Shown: one piece after another, positions 25,187 to 35,906 of the stretch | Layout of the letters: the number at the start of each line of letters is the position of its first letter | Numbering within the stretch: position 1 is the stretch's first letter | From: RPQJ01 sp963823535 | Lineage (GTDB): Bacteria > Pseudomonadota > Gammaproteobacteria > Steroidobacterales > Steroidobacteraceae | Direction of reading: 5' to 3' | DNA length: 64,000 nucleotides | NCBI GenBank assembly: GCA_963823535.1 | Contig: CAWGLZ010000001.1 | Coordinates: forward strand, 310,001-374,000 | Position numbers and translations under genes: made by a program | The notes under the pieces: generated by a model | Databases searched by the model: none | Told to the model about the DNA's origin: nothing | Seen by the model: only the letters and a program-made list of their open reading frames with translations

Positions 25187-28100
25187 ATGACGACCAGCAA
25201 CACGATCGGTGCACGGGCAGGCGGCGGCCGGACGGCCAGGTGGCTGCTCGCCTGCGTGTTGCTGCTCGGCGCATCCTTCGCCGCCCGGGCGGAGAACTGC
25301 TCCGACTACCCGGGCGGAATCATCGACGGCGCCGCCGGGACCCCGGCCCCGAGCCAGCTGCAGGTCGATCGGAACTGCACGATCCGGAACTTCCCGGCCT
25401 CCAATCCGCTCGGCACCAATTTCAGCTTCTACACCAGCCCCGGGCAAAGCGACCGGCGGTGGCTGGTCATCTTCGACAACGTCGTCCACACCGGCCAGAT
25501 GGCCTGCGACGCCGTCCACGAGCACCGCATCTGGTTCGTCAACGGATCCTCGACCGCAATCAAGGAGGGCTGCCAGAACTACCTGATCCCCGTCGAGAAG
25601 ATCGACAAGCAGACGCCCGCGGGCCAGACGACGGCGACGGTCGGCGTGCCGTTCACCTATCGGCTCACGATGCCCGTCCTGTACGCGCCGGCCACGAACG
25701 TCGTGATCGACTACAGCGGATCGGCCGACGACCTGCATGGCGTCACGCTGACGGACGACCTGAACGCAACCGGTGCGGTCCTCAGCTACGTGAGTCACGT
25801 GGCGTACTGGGAGGGCAGCGGCACCGCGGTTCCCCACAGCTTCTCGAATGCCGGTGGCCTGCTGACCTTCGACGGCTTCCCCGTCATCCCCGCCGGCGAG
25901 CAGATCATCATCGAGCTGACGGTCGTGCTCGAGGACACGCCCGCCAATACCCTCGGGACGCAGTTCGTCAACACCGCGAAGTGGCAATTCGGCCGGCTCA
26001 TCGACGGGGTGTTCTACGAACCCTTGCCCGGCGAATGGGGCATCTCTCCGCCGCTCACGATCGCCGCACCCAATCTTGTCGTCGACAAGACGGGCCCGGC
26101 CTCGTTGAACCTCGGCCAGTTCGGGCAATTCGCGATCGACGTGGTCAATACCGGGCTGAGCGACGCGTGGAACGTCACGATCAACGATCGCCTGCCCGAG
26201 GCGCCGATCGGCGGCATGTGCGAACTGGCGCCGGAACTCCTTTCCCTGACGCTCGCGGGCAGCCCGCTCACCGACGGCACGCACTACACGGTCGACTTCA
26301 CGGGCTCGCCGGCCTGCATGCTCACGCTGACCCTGCTCGATGCCGCCGGTCCGCTCCGGCCGGGCGAGAATCTGGTCCTGTCGTACCGGACCAAGCTCGA
26401 CCCGGACACGCCGAACGGTGCCGTGCTCACCAACGTCGCCGGAGCGACGCAGTGGTTCAACGGCGACAGCACCGTCGCGGGTCGCCTGCCGTACCTGCGG
26501 ACCCTGACGAACGGCACCGTCGGCACGTCCGACCACCAGGACGCGCACACCGTGAACGTGGTGTTCTCGGGCTACTTCTTCGAGAAGACCGTCGCTGATC
26601 TCACCACGGGAGCCACGCCGACGACCACGGCCGCACCGGGACACACGCTGCGCTACACATTGAGCCTGCGTTCCGCCGAGGCGATGACCGATGTGCGGAT
26701 CTACGACGAACTGGATGCCCGCAACGCGCAGGGTTCGTTCGTTCCTGGCTCGCTGAGGCTGGCGGCCGTGCCGCCCGGTGCGGACAGCAGCAACACCAGT
26801 GCCACGGGCGGCGCGCGCGGTACCGGGGTCGTCGACATCCGCAACGTCGACGTGCCGGCCGGCGGGCAGGTCCAGGTCCAGTTCGACGTCGTGATCGATC
26901 CGTCGGTGCCGATCGGCAGCGTTCTCGAGAACCAGTCCGCGCTCAGGTTGGCAGACGGCTCGCCGTTCGGGCTCAGCGACGATCCCGCCGTCAATGGCCA
27001 GGCCGACCCCGCCGTCGCGGGGGACGAGGATCCCACGCGGGTCGTCATCGTTCCCACGCAACTGGTCTTCGAGAAGACGGTGAGCAACGTCACCAGCGGC
27101 GCCAGCCCGGCGGTCGACGCAACGCCGGGAGACCGCCTGCGATACCGCTTGCGCATCGAGAACCAGAGCGACTTCGCGCTGAACGGACTGACGCTGCGTG
27201 ACGAGATCGACCGCCTGAACGCGGATCCGGCATTCCAGCCGGGGTCGCTCACGCTCGTCTCCGCGCCCTCCGGGGCGGACACGAGTGCGACGAGCGCGAC
27301 GGGCGGGACGAGTGGTACCGGCCTCCTCGTGGTTCGCAACCTGGCGCTGCCCGCCTCGGGCGGCAGCGCGGTGATCGAATTCGAGGTGACGCTGGCGCCG
27401 GTCATCGACAACGGCATGCTGGTGCTGAACCAGTCGCAGCTGCTCATCGGGCCGGACGTGGTGCTGGCGGTCAGCGACGATCCGAACGTCGACGGTGCCG
27501 CGGACCCGGCCATCGGCGGCGATGAGGATCCCACGCGCGTCCGCATCACCTCGGCTCCCGTCTTCCGGGTCCTCAAGACCTCGACCGACCTCAGCGCAGA
27601 TCCGGCCGTCCTGCTCGCCGGGGAGACGCTGCGCTACACCATCACGGTCGGCAACGTCGGCACCTCCAACGCACGGGACGCGACGCTGCGCGACCAGATT
27701 CCGGTCAATACGGCCTACGTCGCCGGCAGCACGACGCTGAACGGCGTCGCGGTGGCGGACTCCGGGGGGACGTCGCCGCTGGTCCAGGGAATGCTGGTCA
27801 ATGCGGCCTCGAACTCGACGGGCGGAGCGATCCCGGCGGATGCGACGGGGGCCGCTGCCAGCCTGGCGACAGTCACCTTCGACGTGGTCGTGGACCCGGA
27901 CGCGGTCGACGGCACGGTGATCGCCAACCAGGGCTTCGTCAGTTCCGTTGCAGACCTGGTCACGGACGTTCCGTCGGACGATCCGACGACGCCCGTCGTC
28001 AATGATCCGACGCGCGACATCGTCGGCAACCTGCCGCTCCTGTACGCGGACAAGCGGGCCGTCCTGCTGACCGACCAGGGGTCGCCCGGCGTCGTCGACC

Positions 28101-30811
28101 CGGGTGACGTGCTGCGCTACACGATCACGGTGCAGAACACGGGCTCGACGCCGGCCACGGGCATCCGGCTGGCCGACGCCGTTCCGGTGAACACCACCTA
28201 CGTGGCGAACTCGACGCGGCTGAACGGACTCGAGGTCGGTCAGCCCGACGGCGGCGTCTCACCGCTCGTTGCGGGCATCGACGTGAGTTCCGCGGACCTG
28301 ACGCCGCCGCTTCCGGGCGCGGGTCAGGGCACGGTCTCGCCGGGGGCCGCTGCGGTCGTGCAGTTCGACCTGCGTGTCAACGACGGCGTGCCGGCCGGCA
28401 CGCTGATCAGCAACCAGGCCGCGGTCTACAGCAACGCGCTGCCAAACCTGTTGACCGACGGCGACGGCAATCCGGCCACCGGGCCCGAACCGACCGTCGT
28501 CGTGGTCGGCGGCGGCCAGCAGCTCTCGATCACCAAGCAGGTCGCGGTCGTGGGTGGCGGACCGGCGCTGCCCGGCGCTGTCCTCGAATACGTCGTCACG
28601 GCCACCAACATCGCGGCGACCCCCGCCACGGGGGTCGTCATCACCGACGACCTCGATGCAGTCCAGCCCGGCTACCTCGCCTACGTCGACCTCTCGGCGA
28701 CGATGAACGGCGGAACCGCCGGCGTGAGTTTCGCGGGCAGCACGATCACGGCCAGCTACTCCGCCGTGAACGGGCCACTGCCGGTCGGCGCGAGCGTCGT
28801 GCTGCGCTTCAGGGCGGTCATCGCGGCCGGACTTGCGATGGGCACGCGCATCACCAATACCGGCGTCGCCTACTGGAACGACCCGGTGCAGAACGCCAGC
28901 GCCAGTGTCTCGGTCGACGTCGGGGGCGTGCCGGGGGCCGGCATCCTGAATGGCACGGCCTGGCACGACGCCGATTTCGACGACGTCCTGGACATGGGCG
29001 AGCGGCTGCTCGAAGGCTGGACGGTCGATCTCTACCGGGATGGCCAGCCGCTGCATTCGACGCGGACGGATGCCAACGGCGCGTACCGGATCAGCGGGCT
29101 CGCGCCGAACTATGCGAGCGGCGAGGCCTACGAACTGCGCTTCGTCGCGCCCGGCGCAGTGGCCACGACGGCGGCGCTCGGCCGGGCGGCGTCCGACTTC
29201 ACGAACTACCTGCAGCGGATCGCCGACATCGTCGTGCCGGCCGGCGCCAACCTGCAGGGCCTCAACCTGCCGATCGATCCGCACGGCGTCGTCTACAACT
29301 CCCTCACGCGTGCACCGGTCGCCGGGGCGGTGCTGACCTTGCTCGACGCCTCGACGGGTTCGCCCGTTCCGACGAGCTGCCTCGATGATCCGGCGCAGCA
29401 GAACCAGGTCACGCTCGCCGGCGGCTACTACAGGTTCGACCTGAACTTCAGCGGCCCCGGCTGTCCGAGTGGTGGTGCCTACCTCATCGGCGTGACGGCG
29501 CCGGGGTCGGGCTACGTCGCGGGCTACTCGCAGCTGATCCCTCCGGTCTCGGGACCGACCACCGCACCGTTCTCGGTCCCCGCCTGCCCGGGGAGCGCCG
29601 ACGACGCCGTCGCGGCGACGGCGCAGCACTGCGAAGCACAGCCCTCGGAACTGGCTCCGGCCGCCTCCGTTCCTGCGCGCAGCCCCGGTACGGCACACCA
29701 CGTTCACCTGACGCTCGATGACAGCCAGCCGCCAGGCTCCAGCCAGCTGTTCAACAACCACCTGCCGCTCGATCCGAACCTCGACGGTGCGATCGGCATC
29801 AGCAAGACCACGCCGATGCTCAACGTCACGCGGGGCCAGCTGGTGCCCTACGTCATCACGGTGAACAACCAGTACGGCGCGGCACTGACCGACGTGACGC
29901 TGGTCGACCGGTATCCGGCAGGCTTCACCTACGTCGAGGGCTCGGCGCAGATCGACGGTATCCCCGCGGAGCCGACCGTGGCCGGCCGCGAGCTCGCCTG
30001 GAACGCCCTGACGCTCTCCGGGTCCGGCCAGCACACGCTCAAGCTGCTGCTGGCCGTGGGCGGCGGCGTGACCGAGGGCGAGTTCGTCAACCGTGCCCAG
30101 GTCGTGAGCGGCCTGACCGGCAATGCGATGTCCGGAGAGGCCAGCGCCACGGTGCGTGTCGTCCCCGACCCGACGTTCGACTGCACGGACGTCACTGGCA
30201 AGGTGTTCGACGACGCCAATCGCAACGGTCTGCAGGAAGACGGGGAGCAGGGCCTGGCTGGAGTACGCGTGGTCACGGCACGCGGCCTGACCTCCACCAC
30301 CGATGCCCACGGGCGGTTCCACATCACCTGTGCGACCACCCCGGCGGAAGGTCGCGGCAGCAACTTCGTCCTGAAGCTGGACGACCGCACGCTGCCGAGC
30401 GGGTATCGGCCGTCCACGCGACCGACAGCCATCCAGCGGGCAACCCGCGGCAAGACGCTGAAGTTCAATTTCGGTGCGTCGGTCCATCGCGTCATCGGCC
30501 TCGACATCGCCGACGCGGTGTTCGAGCCGGGCAGCACGCAGATGCGCGTCCAGTGGCAGCCGAGGCTCGATCTCCTGATGGAGGAGCTGCGCAAGGCCCC
30601 GGCCGTCCTGCGGCTGTCCTACCTCGCCGACGTCGAGAATGCGGAACTCGTCGAGCGGCGCGTCGAGGCCGTGCGGCAGCAGATCGGCGCGGCGTGGGAA
30701 GCACTGAACTGCTGCTATCGCCTCACGATCGAGAATGAAGTCTTCTGGCGCCTCGGAGCCCCGCCCGGGCAGCCGGTGGTGCGCGAGTCATCCGGCAGGT
30801 GGCCCGAATGA
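25187..30811 (+). CDS. Giant exported DUF11-repeat protein with SdrD-B-like and OmpA-like domains
   Basis: 1874 residues with a signal peptide (~1-36). About eight DUF11-type immunoglobulin-like repeats are visible; each opens like FEKTVSNVTSGASP or VLKTSTDLSADPAVLLAG and continues LRYTITVxNxG. Approximate repeat starts: residues 135, 300, 461, 626, 793, 949, 1113 and 1533. Two SdrD B-like/carboxypeptidase-regulatory domains (NGTAWHDADFDDVLDMGERL ~1253; GKVFDDANRNGLQEDGEQGL ~1665) contain Asp/Asn-rich calcium-type loops. The last ~110 residues look like an OmpA-like fold (VFEPGSTQMRVQWQPRLDLL). This is the plan of a long rod-shaped surface or periplasmic adhesin-like protein. It overlaps the outer-membrane gene downstream by ATGA, so the two are probably partners. 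Confidence 0.75.
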   Translation: MTTSNTIGARAGGGRTARWLLACVLLLGASFAARAENCSDYPGGIIDGAAGTPAPSQLQVDRNCTIRNFPASNPLGTNFSFYTSPGQSDRRWLVIFDNVVHTGQMACDAVHEHRIWFVNGSSTAIKEGCQNYLIPVEKIDKQTPAGQTTATVGVPFTYRLTMPVLYAPATNVVIDYSGSADDLHGVTLTDDLNATGAVLSYVSHVAYWEGSGTAVPHSFSNAGGLLTFDGFPVIPAGEQIIIELTVVLEDTPANTLGTQFVNTAKWQFGRLIDGVFYEPLPGEWGISPPLTIAAPNLVVDKTGPASLNLGQFGQFAIDVVNTGLSDAWNVTINDRLPEAPIGGMCELAPELLSLTLAGSPLTDGTHYTVDFTGSPACMLTLTLLDAAGPLRPGENLVLSYRTKLDPDTPNGAVLTNVAGATQWFNGDSTVAGRLPYLRTLTNGTVGTSDHQDAHTVNVVFSGYFFEKTVADLTTGATPTTTAAPGHTLRYTLSLRSAEAMTDVRIYDELDARNAQGSFVPGSLRLAAVPPGADSSNTSATGGARGTGVVDIRNVDVPAGGQVQVQFDVVIDPSVPIGSVLENQSALRLADGSPFGLSDDPAVNGQADPAVAGDEDPTRVVIVPTQLVFEKTVSNVTSGASPAVDATPGDRLRYRLRIENQSDFALNGLTLRDEIDRLNADPAFQPGSLTLVSAPSGADTSATSATGGTSGTGLLVVRNLALPASGGSAVIEFEVTLAPVIDNGMLVLNQSQLLIGPDVVLAVSDDPNVDGAADPAIGGDEDPTRVRITSAPVFRVLKTSTDLSADPAVLLAGETLRYTITVGNVGTSNARDATLRDQIPVNTAYVAGSTTLNGVAVADSGGTSPLVQGMLVNAASNSTGGAIPADATGAAASLATVTFDVVVDPDAVDGTVIANQGFVSSVADLVTDVPSDDPTTPVVNDPTRDIVGNLPLLYADKRAVLLTDQGSPGVVDPGDVLRYTITVQNTGSTPATGIRLADAVPVNTTYVANSTRLNGLEVGQPDGGVSPLVAGIDVSSADLTPPLPGAGQGTVSPGAAAVVQFDLRVNDGVPAGTLISNQAAVYSNALPNLLTDGDGNPATGPEPTVVVVGGGQQLSITKQVAVVGGGPALPGAVLEYVVTATNIAATPATGVVITDDLDAVQPGYLAYVDLSATMNGGTAGVSFAGSTITASYSAVNGPLPVGASVVLRFRAVIAAGLAMGTRITNTGVAYWNDPVQNASASVSVDVGGVPGAGILNGTAWHDADFDDVLDMGERLLEGWTVDLYRDGQPLHSTRTDANGAYRISGLAPNYASGEAYELRFVAPGAVATTAALGRAASDFTNYLQRIADIVVPAGANLQGLNLPIDPHGVVYNSLTRAPVAGAVLTLLDASTGSPVPTSCLDDPAQQNQVTLAGGYYRFDLNFSGPGCPSGGAYLIGVTAPGSGYVAGYSQLIPPVSGPTTAPFSVPACPGSADDAVAATAQHCEAQPSELAPAASVPARSPGTAHHVHLTLDDSQPPGSSQLFNNHLPLDPNLDGAIGISKTTPMLNVTRGQLVPYVITVNNQYGAALTDVTLVDRYPAGFTYVEGSAQIDGIPAEPTVAGRELAWNALTLSGSGQHTLKLLLAVGGGVTEGEFVNRAQVVSGLTGNAMSGEASATVRVVPDPTFDCTDVTGKVFDDANRNGLQEDGEQGLAGVRVVTARGLTSTTDAHGRFHITCATTPAEGRGSNFVLKLDDRTLPSGYRPSTRPTAIQRATRGKTLKFNFGASVHRVIGLDIADAVFEPGSTQMRVQWQPRLDLLMEELRKAPAVLRLSYLADVENAELVERRVEAVRQQIGAAWEALNCCYRLTIENEVFWRLGAPPGQPVVRESSGRWPE

Positions 30812-33800
30812 TCAGGCGTATCCCGCTTCTGCTGCTGGCGTCCGCGTCCTTCGCGACGGCAGGCGTGCACGCCGCGCCGGTCAACGACTCCGCAATCGGA
30901 GAGCCCGTCGAGCGGCACCTGTCCGATTACCAGCCCTTCGGTCAATGGGCCCACGATCCAGCCCTGCTCGAGACGCAGGCGGGCGATCGACTCGAAACCC
31001 GGCAGGTTGCCGCCGAGGAACTCGAAACCGTCAAGCTGACGGGGCTCGTCGCGCCGATACGCTTCGAATCCGGGGTGGCTGACATTCCGGCAGGGTACGT
31101 CCGCAAGCTCGAGGAAATCCTCGAGACCATGCGCGACCGGCGCAACGTGCGCCTGCACTTCGTCGGTCATGCCGATACGCAGCCCCTGTCCGACGCGCTC
31201 GCTCGCGTCTACGGTGACAACCAGGGCCTGTCGCGCGAGCGGGCGGGCGAGGTGGCGGAGTTCTTCAAGCTGGCGCTGGCACTGCCGCCCGAGGCGATCT
31301 CCTTCGAATGGGCCGGCGACTCGCAGCCCGTGGCGACCAACGCGACCGAGGCGGGCAGGGCGCTCAACCGGCGCGTCGAGGTGGAAGTCTGGTACGACGA
31401 GGCGAGGGAGGGTCTGCGGGAGCAGGAAGTGCTTGTTACCGACGACTTCAAGCGCGTCAAGGTGTGTCGCGTCCAGACGGTGTGCAAGCTGCGCTACCAG
31501 GAAGGACACGCGCGCCGGGCCCGCGTCCGGAACCTGGTCGCCCCGCTGCGCTACGAGAGCGACTCCATCGGCCTGACGGACGAGTTCACCCGGCAGGTGG
31601 GCCAGGCACTGGAGAACCTGCGCGACAAGCAGAATGTGCGGGCCCGCTTCATCGGCCATTCCGATGACACGCCGCTCTCCGGCCGGACGGAGTCCATCTA
31701 CGGCAATCACCTGTCCCTGTCGAAGGCGCGCGCGCATCGCGTCGCACTGTCGATCCAGGAGACGCTCGGCCTGCCAGGCGCCATGATCGAGAGCGACGGT
31801 CGCGGCGCGAGCCTGCCCGTCGCATCCAACGAAACGGCGCAGGGACGCGCGCTCAACCGGCGAGTCGAGGTGGAGTTCTGGTACGACGATCCCTTGCAGG
31901 AGCTGCCGGACGAGCCGCAACTGTGCCCGGCGGACGCCGGGGAGGAATTGCTGACCCGGGTATACGATCCGCCCTGGGGTCGCCTCGAGCCACTGCAGCT
32001 CGAAGGTGGTCGCGCCGTGTTGCCACCGGGTTACACCGAGAGCCTGAAGCGGGCGATGACGGACCTTGCGGGTCGCCGGAACGTGCGGCTGCGCTTCATC
32101 GGCTACACCGCCAACGAGCGCCTCGACCGCCGTACGGCGACGGTCTACGGCGACGACATCGGACTTTCGGCATCGCGTGCGCGGCGGGCCATGGAGACGG
32201 TGGCCGGCGAGATGGGGCTGTCCCCATCGCAGGCGGAGCACGAGGGGCGGGGCTTCGTACACTCGGACGACGTGGTGAACGCCGGATTCCTGACGGGTGA
32301 GACGTCGTTCGTCCGCGTGCAGGTCGTGTACGACGAACCCGCGCCGCTCGACGACTACGACGGCGTGGACATCACCCGGCTCACGCGCGAGATCGCGCCG
32401 AAGAGCCCGTACGAGCTCAACCTGATGCGCATCACCGTCGACGGCGTGCCGATCGACGATCCGAGCCGCAGTTCCGCGGACATCCAGCGATGCACCGACG
32501 TCGCCCTGGACAAGGCGCAGATCGAGCTGCAGTTCGACAACCTGGAATCCCGACCGCGGCTCAGTGTCGCCGCCTCGCCGGCCAGCGTGAACCTCGCGCA
32601 GATGGGTGACGGCACTCTCGCGGGACCGATGGTCCGCTTCCGGATGTACGCCAACTACGGCGCCTTCATCAATCGGTCGGAAGTGCGCATCTTCGAGCGC
32701 GGGCAGTCTGTCCAGTCCGCGCCGATCGATGTCCTCGAGATCGATGCGGCTGGCCTGGCGGAGTGGCAGCCTGAGGCAGAGCGTTTCCGCGCTCCGGCGT
32801 TGCGGGAACTGCAGTACGTTCTGCGCGCATACGACGGGAAAGGCAACTTCGACGAGACGTCGCCTCAGCCGCTGTGGCTGTTGCACGGGGACGAAGACGA
32901 TGACGGGCAGGCGCTGGAGTCCGGAGCAGACGCCCCGTTGCACGACGGCCCGTTGCTCGCGGGCTACGGCGAGAGCAGCCTGGCCATCCGCAACATCCAG
33001 CTCGGCAGCGGCACGATCACGGTCCGCGGCACCGGCGTCCCGGGTGGCCACCAGGTCTGGGTTGCGGGGCAATGGGTGCCGGTCGACGGGCAGGGCCAGT
33101 TCGTCGCAGAGTCCATCCTGCCGACGGGCGCGCAGTCGGTCGAAGTTGCAGTGCTCGACGCGGATGGCAACGGCACGCTCTTCCTGCGCGACCTCGAGTT
33201 CAAGCGCAACGACTGGTTCTACGTCGGCATCGCCGATCTGACGGCGTCGGAGGGCAGCACCAACGGACCGGCCAAGCTGCTCCAGGGCGCGAACGCCCCT
33301 CAGGATCCCGACTCCCCGCTGGACGGCCGGCTGGCGTTCTACCTGAACGGCAAGTTCGGCGAGGACTGGCGGCTCACGGCGAGCGCGGATACGCGTGAAG
33401 GCCCCGTGGAGGATCTCTTCAGCAACCTGCTCGACAAGTCGCCCGACTCGCTGTTCCGCCGCATCGATCCCGACTACCACTATCCCACCTTCGGTGACGA
33501 CTCCATCGTCGACGAAATGGCGCCCACGATGGGCAAGCTCTACGTCCGCCTGAGCCAGCACGAGAACTACGGGCAGTGGGGCAACTTCATCGTCGGCTAT
33601 CGGCAGAACGAACTCGCCCAGGTGGATCGCGGGCTCTACGGGGCCAACCTGCACTACGAGGCCGCGACCTCGACCGGTTTCGGCGAACAGCGTTATGCAG
33701 TCGACGGCTTCGCGGCCGAGCCGGGCACCGTTGCCAGCTACGAGGCGTTCCGCGGGACCGGCGGCTCGCTCTACTACCTGCGACGCCAGGACATCCTGGC

Positions 33801-35893
33801 CGGCTCCGAGAGCGTGCGCATCGAGTTGCGCGACAAGGATTCACAGACCGTGACGGGCGTGGTCAACCTCCGTCCGTCCATCGACTACGACATCGACTAC
33901 CTGCAGGGGCGCCTCCTGCTGTCCGAGCCCCTGTCGTCGGTCGCGGATGACAGGCTGCTGGTTCGCAGCAGCGGACTGAGCGGGGACGAGACGTTCCTGG
34001 TGGTGCACTACGAGTACACCCCGGGATTCGACGAGATCGATTCAATGGCAGGCGGTGGCCAGGGCCACGTCTGGCTGAACGAGCACGTCAAGCTTGGATT
34101 GATGACCAGCGCCAATGACGGTGACCAGGACAGCAGCCTGCATGCCGCGGACCTGACCCTGAGGAAGAGCGCCGAGTCATGGATCAAGCTGCAGGCCGGT
34201 CGCAGCGAGGGTCTCGTCACCGCGGGGATGCGCTCGGACGACGGTGGCTATGGCTTCTATGGTTACGACGATGCCGGGTTCACCGATGCCAGTGCAGACG
34301 CCTATCGCGCGGACCTGAGCGTCGCCGTCGGAGACTTCCTCGAGGGTGGTCGCGGGCGCCTGACCCTGTACGCCCAGACGCTAGGCGAGGGTTACTCGGC
34401 ACCCGGTCTCGCGACGCTGGCGGACACCGACTATCTTCGGCGGGACCTTCGACCTGCCGGTCACCGATCGGCTGCACGTCCTGGCCAAGGCGGACCAGCG
34501 CGAGCAGGAGGCCGGACTCAAGACCAGTGCACAGGAGATCAACCTCGCCTACCAGTTCAACTCCGCCTGGGCGTTCAGCACCGGCGTGCGTAACGATCTG
34601 CGCGACGACCGGTCGACCGTCGTCCCGCTGACCCAGGAGGAAGGTGAGCGCACGGATGCCGTGGCGCAGGTGACCTACGACTCCGGGGCGGCCTGGAACG
34701 CCTATGGCTTCGTCCAGGAGACCCTCTCGAAGACCGGAGACCGCGAGGACAACGGACGGATCGGCAGTGGCGGCTCGTACCAGTTCGGCGACCGGCTCCG
34801 GGTCGACGCAGAGGTGTCGAGCGGCGACCTGGGTCCCGGAGGCCGCCTCGGCACGAACTACCTGCTGTCGGAACGCACCAACCTCTACCTGAACTACTCG
34901 CTCGAGAACGAGCGTACGGACAACGGGCTGTCCGGGCGGCGGGCGAACCTGGTCTCGGGCCTCAAGCGGCGCCTGTCGGACGCGACGAGCGTGTACATCG
35001 AAGAGCGTTACCAGGAGACGGAGTCCCTGGAGGGCCTGACCCACGCGACGGGGCTCAGCCTGGTCGCGAACGAGCGGTGGACCCTGGGCGCCAATGCAGA
35101 CGTGGGCACGCTGACGGATGCGCAGACGGGCGCCGAGACCGACCGGAAGGCAGGCGGCCTCCGCGTGGGTTACGGCCGCGATGCGATACAGCTCTCGAGC
35201 GCGATCGAGTACCGCCTCGACGAGACCGAGCAGGCGGATACCAGCGTGTACGAGCGCAAGACCTGGCTGTTCCGCAATACGCTGCGTTACCAGCAGACGC
35301 CCGACTGGCGCCTGATCGGCAAGCTCAACCACTCCGTGAGCGACAGTACCCAGGGTGATTTCTATGACGGCGGGTACACGGAGGCCGTGATCGGCTATGC
35401 CTACCGTCCCGTCCGCAACGACCGGCTCAATGCGTTCACCAAGTACACGTACTTCTTCAACCTGCCGACCACCGACCAGGTGACGCTGCAGGGCACGCCG
35501 GCAGAATTCATCCAGAAGAGTCACGTGGCCTCGGTCGACCTGACCTACGACCTCAACGCAGCCTGGTCGGTCGGCGGCAAGTATGCATACCGCCTCGGGC
35601 AGGTCAGCCTCGAGCGCGAGGACCCGGAGTTCTTCGACAACACCGCCCAGCTCGTCGTGCTGCGCACCGACTGGCGTTTCCGCGCGGGATGGGAGGGACT
35701 GGTGGAGGCACGGACGCTCGACCTGCCCGACGTCGATCAGCGTCGCTCAGGTGCGCTGGTCACGGTGTATCGCTATCTCGGTGAGCACTTCAAGGTCGGT
35801 GTCGGCTACAACTTCACGGATTTCTCCGACGACCTGACGGACCTGAGCTACGACCACCAGGGCGTGTTCATCAACATGATCGGCTCGATGTGA
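30808..35893 (+). CDS. Outer-membrane protein with three OmpA-like domains and beta-barrel; one frame break
   Basis: About 1694 residues after repair. ATG 30808 overlaps the previous stop and gives MIRRIPLLLLASASFATAG. Three OmpA-C-like domains follow (residues ~80-200, ~240-360, ~400-510); the first two end in the peptidoglycan-binding signature ALNRRVEVE. Next is a mixed region with a domain of Ig type, and from ~840 to the end alternating strands with aromatic girdles (NLYLNYSLENER, AIEYRLDETEQADT, FKVGVGYNFTDF) ending in ...INMIGSM: a long outer-membrane barrel. The frame breaks at 34435. Removing one C turns DTDYLRRD into DTDYFGGTFDLPV and joins the second part. Likely anchors or exports the DUF11 protein. 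Confidence 0.7.
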
Positions 35894-35906
35894 TGCGGCG
35901 GGCCCG

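Noticed and set aside
1078..34435. Frame breaks as programmed frameshifting or true pseudogenes
   Set aside because: No common slippery sequence is seen, the downstream parts are as conserved as the upstream parts, and all sites need the same single-base deletion.
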